Positions 49,283 through 59,419 of a DNA stretch of 64,000 nucleotides are shown piece after piece. The position numbers and the translations under genes were made by a program. The notes beneath the pieces are model-generated. The model was not told the DNA's origin. It did not search any database and saw only the letters and a list, made by a program, of their open reading frames with translations. Origin of the DNA: Vibrio methylphosphonaticus (GTDB taxonomy: Bacteria > Pseudomonadota > Gammaproteobacteria > Enterobacterales > Vibrionaceae); NCBI RefSeq assembly GCF_023634655.1, contig NZ_JAMKMS010000001.1:124001-188000 (forward strand), given 5' to 3'. Position 1 is the first letter of the stretch. The number at the start of each line of letters is the position of its first letter.

Positions 49283-49828
49283 TCAAACATTCGGTTCTAA
49301 CCCATTTAAAAAGGAAGCTAAATCGTCAGCAATAACATCTCGGCGATCTGTGCCCAAGCGCTCTAGTATGACTTGCCCAGTAATGTTACAGATCGAAATA
49401 ACATCCATATCTGCATCGGTTGCAGCGATAAAAATAGTCGGCTTCAGTTTCAAGCGTTTTTGAGTCACTAAGTGCCCCAATATATTTTCTTGTAAGCGAA
49501 CAAAGTCTTCATCACTCCACACTTGCAATAAGGTTAGTGTATTGCCTTGCCATGTGGCATCCATATCCGCGCTATACTGATGACCGTAGTAAGCTTTGAT
49601 ATCATCATGAATCAATAACTCTATACCACGTTCAATACTTTCTAGCCGTTCCGGTGTGTCACGTAAGCTCGCGCGCCAGAATACTCGTTGATCATCTTTA
49701 TTTTCAATACAGGGAGAAATCAGATCATACAGCTCTTCATTCGCAGGGAGCGTTTGATGCTTTTTCTGCCATGATTCTTCATAACGCTTAGCAAAAGCTT
49801 CTAACGCCTGTTGTACACTTTGATTCAT
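49283..49828 (-). CDS. syd: SecY-interacting protein Syd
   Basis: Membrane-associated protein that binds SecY and monitors translocon assembly. From ATG 49828 (GGAGAG upstream) it has 181 residues, the usual size, starting MNQSVQQALEAFAKRYEESW, with typical VFWRASLRDTPERLESIERG and LGTDRRDVIADDLASFL. The longer frame to 49936 is not family-like. It is divergent from queF, as in E. coli. Confidence 0.93.
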   Translation of the reverse strand: MNQSVQQALEAFAKRYEESWQKKHQTLPANEELYDLISPCIENKDDQRVFWRASLRDTPERLESIERGIELLIHDDIKAYYGHQYSADMDATWQGNTLTLLQVWSDEDFVRLQENILGHLVTQKRLKLKPTIFIAATDADMDVISICNITGQVILERLGTDRRDVIADDLASFLNGLEPNV

Positions 49829-49938
49829 ATTCTCTCCACTTATCATCGTACTGAACACGGATTTCCGCTCACAAAAGATGACAGCTATTCCGGGATCTCG
49901 TAAAATTCGCATTATTCTAATCGAAATATCACACAATT

Positions 49939-50784
49939 ATGAGCAAATATTCCAACGCCAAAGAGCTTTCTGGTCTCACCCTCGGCCAGAAAACCGATTA
50001 CGCCAATCAATACGACCCGTCTTTACTACAGCCGGTGCCAAGAAGCCTCAATCGCGATGATCTCGAGCTGGGTGATGAATTGCCATTTAAAGGCTGTGAT
50101 GTTTGGACGCTTTATGAAATTTCATGGCTAAATAACAAAGGCTTACCACAAGTTGCCATTGGTGAGGCTTACATTCCTGCCACGAGCACAAATCTGATTG
50201 AGTCCAAGTCTTTTAAACTTTATCTCAACAGTTATAACCAAACGCGCTTTGCCAGCTGGGACGAAGTGCAACGCTCAATTCAACGCGATTTGTCGAACTG
50301 CGCAGGGGAAGCGGTCACTCTCAAGCTGATTCCCGTGAGAGACTATGAACAGTCTACGATTGTCGGTATGGCAGGTGATTGCATTGACGAACAAGATATT
50401 GAAATTAGTAGCTATGAATTCGATGCTAATTTATTGCAACACGCAGCAGGTGACGAAATCGTAGAAGAAGCGCTGCACAGCCACTTGCTAAAATCTAACT
50501 GCCTCATCACTAACCAACCTGATTGGGGCAGTGTCGAGATTCAATATCGAGGTCCAAAACTTGATCGTGAAGCGCTGCTGCGTTATTTAGTCTCGTTTCG
50601 TGAGCACAATGAATTTCACGAACAATGTGTCGAACGTATTTATACCGATATTATGTCCTACTGTCGCCCAAACTCGCTGACTGTTTACGCGCGATATACA
50701 AGACGAGGCGGGTTAGATATCAACCCTTATCGCTCTAGCTGCCAATCAGCGCCTGAGCATAATGCTCGTATGGCTCGACAATAA
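49939..50784 (+). CDS. queF: NADPH-dependent preQ0 reductase QueF
   Basis: Reduces 7-cyano-7-deazaguanine to preQ1 in queuosine synthesis. It is the long two-domain form (281 residues) with the substrate motif [17 protein letters not shown], the nucleophilic cysteine in [19 protein letters not shown] (near 190) and [15 protein letters not shown] saw no preQ1 riboswitch in the 110 bp before it. Confidence 0.97.
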   Translation: MSKYSNAKELSGLTLGQKTDYANQYDPSLLQPVPRSLNRDDLELGDELPFKGCDVWTLYEISWLNNKGLPQVAIGEAYIPATSTNLIESKSFKLYLNSYNQTRFASWDEVQRSIQRDLSNCAGEAVTLKLIPVRDYEQSTIVGMAGDCIDEQDIEISSYEFDANLLQHAAGDEIVEEALHSHLLKSNCLITNQPDWGSVEIQYRGPKLDREALLRYLVSFREHNEFHEQCVERIYTDIMSYCRPNSLTVYARYTRRGGLDINPYRSSCQSAPEHNARMARQ

Positions 50785-50809
50785 ATCACCATTAGGAATG
50801 GATGCACTC

Positions 50810-53083
50810 ATGAATTCTAAATTCTGGCCTGTATTAGGATTATTCGCTTCGCTTCTTGCGGGGGTGTACTCCATGCCTCTTCACGCCGCTAACTTTACCT
50901 CTCCACTACTTGTAGAGGCCGACAAGCTTGTCGAAATTGAACCTCAAAAAGCCAGTGACATTGCCCTTGATTATCTGAACGGTCGTAAGCTTATTGAGCA
51001 TAATGAAGAACGCCCTTCGAATTTATCTCGCGACGAAACGGATCAACGTGTTCGGACACCACTGAGTTCCGTTAACGCCCTCACTATTTTAGCTCAAGCT
51101 CAATTTAACCTAGGCCATTTAAACCATGCTCTGGAGCGCTTAGATGAAGCCGAAGCAATGACCAAGCAATATCGTCTCTTGTTTCTGGAATTAGATATTC
51201 GAATCTTAAAAACACGCTTAACCTGGCTAAAAGATGGGGCGGGTGCAAACGCGCTGAATGCATTAAAAAGTATAGAAAATGAGCTTGAAAGTATTAGAAA
51301 AGGTCAAAGCATCGCCAACCGGACTAGCTACCGAATAGCGAAGCTTCAAGGTGAAATTGCTTCGGCGGAAAATGAATACGAACTTGCTAACCACATGTAT
51401 CAAAGAGCAGGCCTTTACGTTCCTAGTGACTCGAGCTCCAAACTAGCGATTGATTACCACACGGCCTATGGCACACACTTTTTGCGTTACCGTCGCTACA
51501 ATGAAGCCCTATCAGAATTATTGCTGGCTTACTGGGCTGCGATTGAACTCAATTCAGCGGATCAACTAGCGAACATCAATCAACTGCTTGCCCAGTTATT
51601 CATGCAAAGGCAAGTATTAGATAAAGCGCTGGAGCATCTGTCCCAAGCCGCCGATTTTTATGACAGCTATCCCGACTCTCCAATACTTGTTGATGTCTTA
51701 AAGCTCATGGGGGACATTTATTTTCTACAAGGTAAATACAACTTGGCATTGGTGCATTACTTCAATGTGGTGGATCACGGTAGTTTTGACCGAAACATAG
51801 AGAAAGTCATCGATATCCGTATTAGTCTCGCTTCAACGTATCTACAGCTCTACAATTATCCATTGGCAGAACAGTATTTAACTCGAGCGCAAAGCCTACT
51901 GTCTTTGTCTGACTACCCCGCGCTTAAAGCACGCGCTGCACTGCTCTACGCCGGCCTAGCTTATCATCAGAAAGAAAATGAAAATGTCTTAAAGCACGCT
52001 AATGAAGCACTGCAACTCAGCCATTCTCTAAAGCAAACTTCGATTGAACAACAGGCATATCAATTGTTGGCTTTAGGCTATGAGCAAAAAGGCAATTATC
52101 AGCTCGCACTAGAAAATATCAAACTGGCTAATTCACTGCGCATCTATCAGCAGGAGCAATTAAATCAAATTAGTGAAGATGCTTTTCGCCAGCAAAAGCA
52201 ATTCGTCGAGCAGGGACTCCACTATGAGACCCAGAAAATAGATCTCAAAAAATCAATCACGGATCAGGAAAAGTTTCAAAAAGTAGCCTTTGGGCTTTTT
52301 TGTATCGTTGCCGTAATACTTCTTGTGACTACGCGACTGTTTTTTGTCAATAGACGCATGAAGGTGGAATTATTGGAGCTCAATGAGACCTTGTTTACTC
52401 ACGCTCGATCCGGGTTACCAAACCTTCGTTTACTGAATGCCAATTTACCTAATTCTCTACAACGAACCCAACGTAACTTTGAACAATGGCAAGTGGGTGA
52501 GCTTATTAATGAACCACTCAGTGACCGCTTACGGTTTGTCATGATTGATGTCCCCTTCCTACGCAATATGTATCTTCAAAATGGCTATAAAGCGGGGCTT
52601 GAGCTAGAACGAGCGTTTGGTGAATTCATACGAAGTAAAATAGACCACCCTGCTCGTATCTATCACTTCTCAGATGCAAACTTGTTGTACATAGAGCCCA
52701 GCATCAAGCCTCGCACGGCGGAAAGCCTGTTTGATGAAATACAAAGCTGGGTAAGTGAATTTGAACCGGACCGAAAAATTAACCGTATCGTTCGAGTAGG
52801 CATGGCAAATTATCCGTTCTTACCACGAGCCTATACTGCGATTAACGACAAAGAACTGCTCGATATTTTGCTGGTTTCAACGCATATGGCGAGGGATATC
52901 AGCATGCAGGAAAATAAAAGTCATTGGGTTTATCTCAAAGCCATTGATAATGCACCAGCAGCAAGCCTTGCAACTGGTGACATAAGAAATGCCTGCAAGC
53001 TAGCGATTAGGCAGGGGCTAATAAAAGTGCATTCTTCCTCTCAGAATGAGGACGGCTTCAAAAAAATACTCACTGACGGGTAA
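50810..53083 (+). CDS. Exported TPR protein with degenerate GGDEF domain
   Basis: A 757-residue inner-membrane protein: signal peptide (LGLFASLLAGVYSMPLHA), a periplasmic array of TPR-like helices over about 450 residues, a single transmembrane segment (FGLFCIVAVILLVTTRLFF, near 490-512) and a cytoplasmic C-terminus. This resembles a GGDEF domain (ARSGLPNLRLLNANL recalls the DxLTGLxNR start), but the active loop reads FSDANLLYIE instead of GGDEF, so it cannot be a cyclase. The start at 50810 has AGGA upstream; a longer form from 50762 would overlap queF. The AGEEF cyclase gene follows after 100 bp. Proposed role: a sensory or scaffolding partner. Confidence 0.75.
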   Translation: MNSKFWPVLGLFASLLAGVYSMPLHAANFTSPLLVEADKLVEIEPQKASDIALDYLNGRKLIEHNEERPSNLSRDETDQRVRTPLSSVNALTILAQAQFNLGHLNHALERLDEAEAMTKQYRLLFLELDIRILKTRLTWLKDGAGANALNALKSIENELESIRKGQSIANRTSYRIAKLQGEIASAENEYELANHMYQRAGLYVPSDSSSKLAIDYHTAYGTHFLRYRRYNEALSELLLAYWAAIELNSADQLANINQLLAQLFMQRQVLDKALEHLSQAADFYDSYPDSPILVDVLKLMGDIYFLQGKYNLALVHYFNVVDHGSFDRNIEKVIDIRISLASTYLQLYNYPLAEQYLTRAQSLLSLSDYPALKARAALLYAGLAYHQKENENVLKHANEALQLSHSLKQTSIEQQAYQLLALGYEQKGNYQLALENIKLANSLRIYQQEQLNQISEDAFRQQKQFVEQGLHYETQKIDLKKSITDQEKFQKVAFGLFCIVAVILLVTTRLFFVNRRMKVELLELNETLFTHARSGLPNLRLLNANLPNSLQRTQRNFEQWQVGELINEPLSDRLRFVMIDVPFLRNMYLQNGYKAGLELERAFGEFIRSKIDHPARIYHFSDANLLYIEPSIKPRTAESLFDEIQSWVSEFEPDRKINRIVRVGMANYPFLPRAYTAINDKELLDILLVSTHMARDISMQENKSHWVYLKAIDNAPAASLATGDIRNACKLAIRQGLIKVHSSSQNEDGFKKILTDG

Positions 53084-53186
53084 AAAAACAGCAGTTAAAC
53101 AGAAGACTAGGTGACGTTGAGATGTTTTTTGTTATTATCATTTAATGCATCAATAACAATACAACTGATTAGTTTTTCTAGAATTT

Positions 53187-54758
53187 ATGGGCCTATCTGA
53201 AAGTGATACATTAGAGCAACTCCATCTGTTAAAAGTACAGCTGGAACAGTTACGTCTTGCTCAAAGAGATGCATCTCTTAAAAGCCGACGAGAGCAAACC
53301 GTACTTAAGCGGTTTATCTCTACGCTCAGCCGTGCCCATATTGGTTCTCATCCTCGTATTGATGAAAAACTAGTCGAGCTTCGTCACGAGTTAGAACACA
53401 ACGCCGACATCAGTAGCCTGATCCCTCGCTTTGCCATTTTAGAGCGCCTTATTGCTCAAAAATCTGCTGCGGTAGAGAAACAAAATACCTCTTTGGACGA
53501 ACAGTTACGTCGCAGCGGTGAAACGCTGCAGCGAGTTTCTGGTCTACCCGCACAGATCAAGCGCGATTTGCGGGTTGTTCTTACCTACAGTGACAAGCAC
53601 AGCTTCAAAAAAACCGACAATGCCATCAAGCTCCTAAGTATCTATGAGCGCGCGGTAAAAATAATCTCATCAAACAGCGCTCTGACCTCAAAAGAGCAAG
53701 AGATAAAACCGCACAACCAGCATCTACTTATCGGCTTAAATGAGGAGCTACAGAACCTCATTACGGAACTCGACTTTGAAGGTGAATCAGGAGAGCAACT
53801 GCTCGAAGTCCGCAGTAAATTGTTAATGGAATTGTCCGGCGATACCCTGCTAGAGCTCACCTTGAGCGTGCTACGTTTAGTTATCGATGCAACAAACTAT
53901 GAAAGAAAAACATCAGAACAATTTTTAGAGCAAGTTAATGTTTCTCTTGCTAACTCGCTAAAAAATGGCAGTCAAAACTTAGACCAAAACCAAGTTTACT
54001 TTGAACAAAGACAACAAATACACCAAGAACTTGGTTCACTAGTGACCAGCAGTCAGTCGACAATGAGTAAAAGTCAGGATCTAGAAACCGTAAAACGGGC
54101 AATGGAACCTGTGTTAACGCAATTGGCATCATTGACGGAGCGTTTACAGCATGCGGAAGTAAGAGAGCAAGTCTTACTAGATCGGATGCAACACAATAAT
54201 AATCAATTGGAAAGCCTATTTGATGTGACGCAAGATTATCGTCGCAGGCTAGAAGATCAATCTAAACGACTTCTTACCGACCCTCTAACCAAAGTTTACA
54301 ACCGTGCCGCTTTGCTAGATAAACTCGAACTAGAGTATCGTCGATGGTTGAAAAATCAGCACTCTTTGCGTCTTGTGATTCTTGATATCGACAAATTTAA
54401 AAGTATTAACCACAATTTTGGCTATAGTGCTGGAGACAAAGCACTAAAGATTATCGCAAAAACCATTGCGAATACTGTGGCGAATACTGACACAGTGGCT
54501 CGTTTTGCTGGGGAAGAATTCATGTTAATCATGCCAGAGCAAAACGACGCGTATTGCCAGAAAATAATTCAAGAAATTCAGTCTAAAATTAGTAGCTTAC
54601 CATTTAAATTCAAAGAGCAACTCATTACCATTACCTTGTCTGCAGCGAGCACTGAGTTCCATCAGAACGACACCCCAGACGAAGTTCTCGAGCGCCTAAA
54701 CCAAATCTTAGTACAAACCAAAAAACTGGGGCCAAACCAGTTTGCATGGAAGGCGTAG
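53187..54758 (+). CDS. Diguanylate cyclase with AGEEF active site
   Basis: A 523-residue cytoplasmic protein likely to make c-di-GMP. The N-terminal 340 residues are charged, helical and partly coiled coil, without membrane segments. The GGDEF domain starts with LTDPLTKVYNRAALL (near 365) and has the active loop RFAGEEF at about 438-444. Alanine for the first glycine is tolerated in several active vibrio cyclases. The upstream product-inhibition site RxxD is ANTD, so it is absent. Adjacent to the degenerate-GGDEF/TPR gene. Confidence 0.85.
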   Translation: MGLSESDTLEQLHLLKVQLEQLRLAQRDASLKSRREQTVLKRFISTLSRAHIGSHPRIDEKLVELRHELEHNADISSLIPRFAILERLIAQKSAAVEKQNTSLDEQLRRSGETLQRVSGLPAQIKRDLRVVLTYSDKHSFKKTDNAIKLLSIYERAVKIISSNSALTSKEQEIKPHNQHLLIGLNEELQNLITELDFEGESGEQLLEVRSKLLMELSGDTLLELTLSVLRLVIDATNYERKTSEQFLEQVNVSLANSLKNGSQNLDQNQVYFEQRQQIHQELGSLVTSSQSTMSKSQDLETVKRAMEPVLTQLASLTERLQHAEVREQVLLDRMQHNNNQLESLFDVTQDYRRRLEDQSKRLLTDPLTKVYNRAALLDKLELEYRRWLKNQHSLRLVILDIDKFKSINHNFGYSAGDKALKIIAKTIANTVANTDTVARFAGEEFMLIMPEQNDAYCQKIIQEIQSKISSLPFKFKEQLITITLSAASTEFHQNDTPDEVLERLNQILVQTKKLGPNQFAWKA

Positions 54759-54973
54759 TCCACTGTCATTGATAAATAGTGATAGAAAGTTACCTTATAT
54801 TTGCTAGTCTAATAACTAACCTATGTCGTTAAGTATTAACGAGTTGTGGTTTATAACAATACTAATTATGGCTAATGCATTGCCCTCCCTTACATTCAGT
54901 ACCGCACCTATCCATGTACTGTCTCTTCGCCTTGGTTGGCAATCGCTTTTGGTTCTAGACAAAGGAAATGCCT

Positions 54974-56335
54974 ATGATCACTCATATCAGTCCTGCTGGC
55001 AGCATGGACCTTCTTTCTCAGCTTGAAGTTGAGCGCCTTAAAAAAACCGCCTCCAGTGACCTCTACCAGCTCTATCGAAATTGTACGCTTGCGGTACTTA
55101 ATTCTGGGAGCCACACGGACAACTCAAAAGAGCTACTGGACAAACATCTCTCCTTTGACGTCAATGTCATGCGACGTGAGCGTGGCATCAAGCTAGAGTT
55201 GGCTAACCCCCCCGAGCACGCATTTGTTGATGGGCAAATTATTAAAGGGATTCAAGAGCACCTATTTGCGGTGTTACGCGACATTGTCTACGTTAATATG
55301 CACCTTGCTGATAGCCAACGCCTTAATCTCACCAATTCCACTCATATCACCAACCTAGTGTTTGGTATTTTACGTAACGCTCGAGCACTGACTCCCGGCA
55401 TTGAGCCTAACCTCATTGTGTGTTGGGGGGGACACTCTATCAACCCAACCGAATATCAATATACCCGAGAAGTCGGCAATGAATTGGGGCTCCGAGAACT
55501 CAATATTTGTACCGGCTGTGGACCCGGTGCAATGGAAGGACCAATGAAAGGCGCGGCCATTGGTCACGCAAAGCAACGCTACACAGAAAAACGCTACTTA
55601 GGGCTAACCGAACCTTCTATCATCGCCGCAGAGCCACCGAACCCAATCGTGAACGAGCTGGTCATCATGCCAGATATAGAAAAACGTTTGGAAGCATTCG
55701 TACGCATGGCACACGGCATTATCATCTTCCCTGGAGGACCAGGAACCGCTGAAGAGCTACTCTATATTCTGGGGATCATGATGCACCCTGACAATGCCGA
55801 ACAGCCGCTACCTATTGTGCTGACTGGACCAAAAGAAAGTGAAGCCTATTTTCGCTCTATTGATGAGTTTGTTCGAGATACATTGGGTGAAGAAGCACAA
55901 AAGCACTACCAAATTATTATTGATGACCCTGCACAAGCGGCCAGAGTCATGAAAAATGCCATGCCTGATGTCCGTGAGCATCGTAAGAAAAATGGCGATG
56001 CATACAGCTACAATTGGTCGTTACATATTGAGCCTGAGTTTCAACTCCCGTTTGACCCAACACATGACAATATGGCGGGATTAGACTTACACCTTAATCA
56101 ACGACCCGAAAACCTCGCAGCAGCGCTTAGGCAAGCATTTTCGGGGATTGTTGCAGGCAATGTTAAGGCAGAAGGCATTCTAGAAATAGAAAAGCACGGA
56201 CCATTCTTAATTGATGGCGACATAGCCCTCATGACAAAAATGGACAAACTGCTAGGTGATTTCGTTCAGCAACAACGGATGAAACTTCCTGGTTCCGAAT
56301 ATATCCCTTGTTACAAGATAGCTAATCGCGAATAA
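54974..56335 (+). CDS. ppnN: Nucleotide 5'-monophosphate nucleosidase PpnN
   Basis: Splits purine and pyrimidine nucleoside monophosphates into base and ribose 5-phosphate and is stimulated by (p)ppGpp in E. coli. 453 residues starting [20 protein letters not shown] (AAAGGA 7 bp upstream), a LOG-like core with [15 protein letters not shown] and [13 protein letters not shown], and flanking regulatory domains. The in-frame ATG at 54968 lies inside the ribosome site and is rejected. Position after queF matches E. coli apart from the two inserted GGDEF genes. Confidence 0.97.
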   Translation: MITHISPAGSMDLLSQLEVERLKKTASSDLYQLYRNCTLAVLNSGSHTDNSKELLDKHLSFDVNVMRRERGIKLELANPPEHAFVDGQIIKGIQEHLFAVLRDIVYVNMHLADSQRLNLTNSTHITNLVFGILRNARALTPGIEPNLIVCWGGHSINPTEYQYTREVGNELGLRELNICTGCGPGAMEGPMKGAAIGHAKQRYTEKRYLGLTEPSIIAAEPPNPIVNELVIMPDIEKRLEAFVRMAHGIIIFPGGPGTAEELLYILGIMMHPDNAEQPLPIVLTGPKESEAYFRSIDEFVRDTLGEEAQKHYQIIIDDPAQAARVMKNAMPDVREHRKKNGDAYSYNWSLHIEPEFQLPFDPTHDNMAGLDLHLNQRPENLAAALRQAFSGIVAGNVKAEGILEIEKHGPFLIDGDIALMTKMDKLLGDFVQQQRMKLPGSEYIPCYKIANRE

Positions 56336-56368
56336 AAGTCTGAAACTACTCGAGAGATTCATTACAAT

Positions 56369-56397
56369 AAGGCCACGTTATTCTGTGGTCTTTTTTT
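56369..56397 (+). terminator. Terminator after ppnN
   Basis: An 8-bp stem AAGGCCAC against GTGGTCTT with one G-U pair and seven Ts. The next base begins the xni start codon. Confidence 0.75.
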
Positions 56398-57174
56398 ATG
56401 TCTATTCATCTTGTTATCATTGATGCACTTAATCTTCTTCGACGAGTGCATGCCGTACAACCAGACCCAGAAGATATTGATCGCACTATCCTCACGACAA
56501 CCCGCACGCTAAAGCGAATCATCAAAGAATCTGAGCCGACTCATATTATTGCGGTTTTTGATCACCATGACCAAGATCGCGGTTGGCGAGCGGAAATTCT
56601 TCCTGAATATAAGCAAAACCGCAAACCCATGCCTGAACAGCTCTATTTAGGGCTAGAAAAAGTTCAAGATGCTTGGTGGCAGCTGGGGATTGATTCACTA
56701 CTGTCCGAGGGCGATGAAGCGGACGACTTGGTCGCAACCCTAGCAGTTAAGGTTGCAAGTCATGGCGAAAAGGTCACTATCATCTCAACAGATAAAGGCT
56801 ATTGTCAGCTGTTATCACCGACACTACAGATCCGAGACTATTTCCAACATCGTTGGCTTGATGCCCCCTTCATCGAGGCTGAATTTGGCGTTAAACCCGC
56901 GCAGCTTGCCGACTATTGGGGATTAACAGGCGTAAGTTCCTCACAAGTGTCAGGCGTTCCAGGAGTGGGCCCTAAAGCTGCCAAAGAGATCCTGACGCAA
57001 TATGACAGTATTGAAGCTGCGTTTTTAGGTGAAGAGTTACCCAAAAAATATCGTAAGAAGCTGGACGAGCACATCGACATTGCACGCAAGTGTAAACAGA
57101 TCTCGTCATTAAAAACCGACATAGAGCTAGGCTTTAACTTGCAAGATATTCGCTTCGAAGAGGAAAAGGAATAG
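56398..57174 (+). CDS. xni: Flap endonuclease-like protein Xni
   Basis: Member of the 5'-3' exonuclease/FEN family (ExoIX), 258 residues. The start MSIHLVIIDALNLLRRVHAVQ aligns with E. coli Xni from its first residue. Aspartates of the metal site are visible in EGDEADDLVATLA and STDKGYCQLLSP, and the helix-hairpin-helix in GVPGVGPKAAKEIL. No ribosome-binding site is possible because a terminator T run directly precedes the ATG. Confidence 0.94.
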   Translation: MSIHLVIIDALNLLRRVHAVQPDPEDIDRTILTTTRTLKRIIKESEPTHIIAVFDHHDQDRGWRAEILPEYKQNRKPMPEQLYLGLEKVQDAWWQLGIDSLLSEGDEADDLVATLAVKVASHGEKVTIISTDKGYCQLLSPTLQIRDYFQHRWLDAPFIEAEFGVKPAQLADYWGLTGVSSSQVSGVPGVGPKAAKEILTQYDSIEAAFLGEELPKKYRKKLDEHIDIARKCKQISSLKTDIELGFNLQDIRFEEEKE

Positions 57175-57202
57175 AAGGGTAGGTACCGACAAACAAGACC
57201 CT

Positions 57203-57244
57203 TGGCTCCTATAAACATATAGTCTAAAACATATCGTCTAGGAG
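57203..57244. repeat. Inverted repeat between xni and rlmM
   Basis: GGCTCCTA and TAGGAGCC form an 8-bp stem around 25 bases that contain the near-direct repeats AACATATAGTCTA and AACATATCGTCTA. It separates convergent genes but has no T run. Confidence 0.5.
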
Positions 57245-57262
57245 CCGAGAATCTTATCAGTA

Positions 57263-58354
57263 TTAATGCGGTGAGATATTCGATAACACTTGAATATGTA
57301 CCGTGATTTCTTCGCGGTCATGATACAAATGCTTCGCTTGAAGCGTAAACTTCACCTTATTTTCTATTAAAAAGATTTTCAGGTTTTCAATATCCTGAAG
57401 TACTTCGTCATAGCGGCCTTTCATTGGCAACTTAAGGTTGAAAATCGTCTCTTTAGCCCAGCCTTTGATTAACCATTCACCCATAAGTTGTGCTACACGT
57501 GAAGGCTTTTCAATCATATCGCAAACCAACCACGTCACATTCTTACGAGGAGGCTCAAATTTAAAGCCATCCGCTTGATGGTGTTTCACTTGCCCTGTAT
57601 CCATTAGGCTATCTGCCATCATGCCATTATCAATCGCATGAACAAACATAGAGCGACGCACTAACTGATAAGTCCAGCCGCCAGGACAAGCACCTAAATC
57701 AACCCCCCACATGCCAGAAGCAAGACGCGTATCCCATTCTTCTTTTGGAATGAATACATGGAAGGCTTCTTCCAATTTCAGCGTTGAACGGCTCGGTGCA
57801 TCCGCTGGAAACTTGAGTCTAGGGATGCCCATAAAGAACGCAGAGTTATTGACAGGTAGTGAGTAACCAATGTAACAGTGGCCAGGTTCAGTAAAGCAAA
57901 TATGCAAAACCGGCTTCTTAGCGTTGTCTTTGTTGTAGAGTAATCCTTTGCCGCGCATTGCTTGACGCACTGGCACCGTGAATTTGCGGCAGAACTTTAA
58001 TAGCTCTTTGGCTTCATTGGTGTCAGGTGTTTCGATGCGCAGGTCGCCACACATAGGCAAGCCATCTACCTGACTTAACGACTCGAGGATTGGCGAGATA
58101 CGATCGTCAGATGGTAGTGATTCTAGCTCACTTGCAATAGCAAAAATCTGGCGGGCAAAGATCAGCGATTTAAAATCAATGTCGCGGACTAGTTTTGCTG
58201 CATCACCTTCTTGGTAGCATTCAAATAACACATATCCTGAGTTATTTTTTACTCTTGGAAAACCAAAGACCTCAAGCTGATTTGCTTTGTCTTGAATTTC
58301 ACCAGCACACTCTTTTTCGAATCCAGAGCGGCAATATAGCATTAACTGTTTCAC
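57263..58354 (-). CDS. rlmM: 23S rRNA 2'-O-ribose C2498 methyltransferase RlmM
   Basis: Modifies C2498 in 23S rRNA. 363 residues with an N-terminal THUMP-like region and a Rossmann methyltransferase domain: [19 protein letters not shown] binds S-adenosylmethionine, followed by the catalytic-type residues in [19 protein letters not shown] and [11 protein letters not shown]. Its ATG overlaps the stop of the DUF423 gene (58351-58354), giving a gcvA-hydrolase-DUF423-rlmM operon. Confidence 0.97.
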   Translation of the reverse strand: MKQLMLYCRSGFEKECAGEIQDKANQLEVFGFPRVKNNSGYVLFECYQEGDAAKLVRDIDFKSLIFARQIFAIASELESLPSDDRISPILESLSQVDGLPMCGDLRIETPDTNEAKELLKFCRKFTVPVRQAMRGKGLLYNKDNAKKPVLHICFTEPGHCYIGYSLPVNNSAFFMGIPRLKFPADAPSRSTLKLEEAFHVFIPKEEWDTRLASGMWGVDLGACPGGWTYQLVRRSMFVHAIDNGMMADSLMDTGQVKHHQADGFKFEPPRKNVTWLVCDMIEKPSRVAQLMGEWLIKGWAKETIFNLKLPMKGRYDEVLQDIENLKIFLIENKVKFTLQAKHLYHDREEITVHIQVLSNISPH

Positions 58355-58800
58355 TGATTGACTCCATCTTTGGTCGTTTCGTCAGTCATCCGATACCCAC
58401 CTAAGGCGAGAAAGCTCCACCCCAGCATGAACATCACACCACCTAAAGGAGTGATTGGTCCAAACCACTTCACTCCTGTCAGCGCTAGTGCATAAAGACT
58501 ACCGCTGAAGAAAAGGATGCCGATGATAAAGCAAATCGCGGCACGATGAAACGCCTTTTGTGAATTAGCGTGTCCGGTATTAACGATGAGTAACGCACAA
58601 AGCAGCAATGCCAGTGTATGAAGAAATTGATACGTCACACCCGTTTGAAAAACATCCAGCAAATATGGTGCGAGTATCGCTTTTAAACCATGAGCAGCGA
58701 AGGCACCTAATGCCACACTTATTAAGCCAGACAACGCTGCTATCATAATAAATACACGGCTAGATTGACGTTGGCATTGCGTCATTGAACTAACAGACAT
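58351..58800 (-). CDS. ygdD: DUF423 inner-membrane protein (YgdD-like)
   Basis: A 149-residue membrane protein with four helices and family stretches [10 protein letters not shown] and [20 protein letters not shown]. The function is unknown. The ATG at 58800 has AAGGA 6 bp before it and overlaps the end of the hydrolase gene by 11 bases; the longer frame to 58836 is rejected. In E. coli it also precedes rlmM. Confidence 0.88.
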   Translation of the reverse strand: MSVSSMTQCQRQSSRVFIMIAALSGLISVALGAFAAHGLKAILAPYLLDVFQTGVTYQFLHTLALLLCALLIVNTGHANSQKAFHRAAICFIIGILFFSGSLYALALTGVKWFGPITPLGGVMFMLGWSFLALGGYRMTDETTKDGVNQ

Positions 58801-59419
58801 CCGTGATTCCTTTGACAAATAATGCAAGCCGATCAACCGCCATTTGGCGGTTTTGACTTTCGGTAAAACCAGAGGATTTCCTTGGCTTTAAGCTATGGTC
58901 GCCGTCGGGGATAAATGTTACCGCGACGTCTTTTGATAACTCAAACTCGTCAAACTCTTCTCGCTTACCAAAAGTATCGCGCTCACCTTGCAAAATTAAA
59001 CAAGGTTTGGCGATGGTGGCTAACTGCTCGCCTTTATAGTTCTCAGGTTTACCCGGTGGATGAAATGGGAATCCCAAACAAGCAACGGCTCTCACGCTAC
59101 CATGCTCAGACAATAGCGACGCCATTCGCCCTCCCATCGACTTACCTCCAATGACAATCTGATTATCACCAGCGATATGTTCAATCACTTCCGTCATCGC
59201 GGCTAATAACTTGGGAGCACGATCAGGTGGACGCTTCTTACCATCTTCGGCTCGCTTAACCATATACGGGAAGTTAAAGCGCACGACTCTGATCTCCTTC
59301 GCTGCGAGTCGACTCGCGACATCTTGCATGAATTCATGATCCATTCCTGCGCCCGCGCCATGAGCAAACAAAAATATCGGAGCACCTTCTGGTCCATCAA
59401 AAATAAGATTATCCATCAA
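58790..59419 (-). CDS. Alpha/beta hydrolase of the KANSL3/Tex30-like family
   Basis: A 209-residue cytoplasmic hydrolase-fold protein. FLFAHGAGAGMDHEFM gives the oxyanion region, GGKSMGGRMAS is the GxSxG nucleophile elbow, and ILQGERDTFGK and PDGDHSLK carry the acid and histidine. The substrate is unknown. It overlaps gcvA and the DUF423 gene at both ends, so all are read as one operon; this gene is absent from the corresponding E. coli locus. Confidence 0.82.
   Translation of the reverse strand: MMDNLIFDGPEGAPIFLFAHGAGAGMDHEFMQDVASRLAAKEIRVVRFNFPYMVKRAEDGKKRPPDRAPKLLAAMTEVIEHIAGDNQIVIGGKSMGGRMASLLSEHGSVRAVACLGFPFHPPGKPENYKGEQLATIAKPCLILQGERDTFGKREEFDEFELSKDVAVTFIPDGDHSLKPRKSSGFTESQNRQMAVDRLALFVKGITDVC

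Noticed and set aside
49829..49938. preQ1 riboswitch before queF
   Set aside because: The 110-bp gap shows no hairpin plus A-rich tail before a ribosome site of the preQ1 type.
53950..54132. 60-codon minus-strand frame inside the cyclase gene
   Set aside because: Antisense shadow within a recognised GGDEF protein gene with no initiation signal.
54823..55026. 67-codon frame before ppnN
   Set aside because: It overlaps the ppnN start in another frame, and the ribosome site at 54961-54966 belongs to ppnN.
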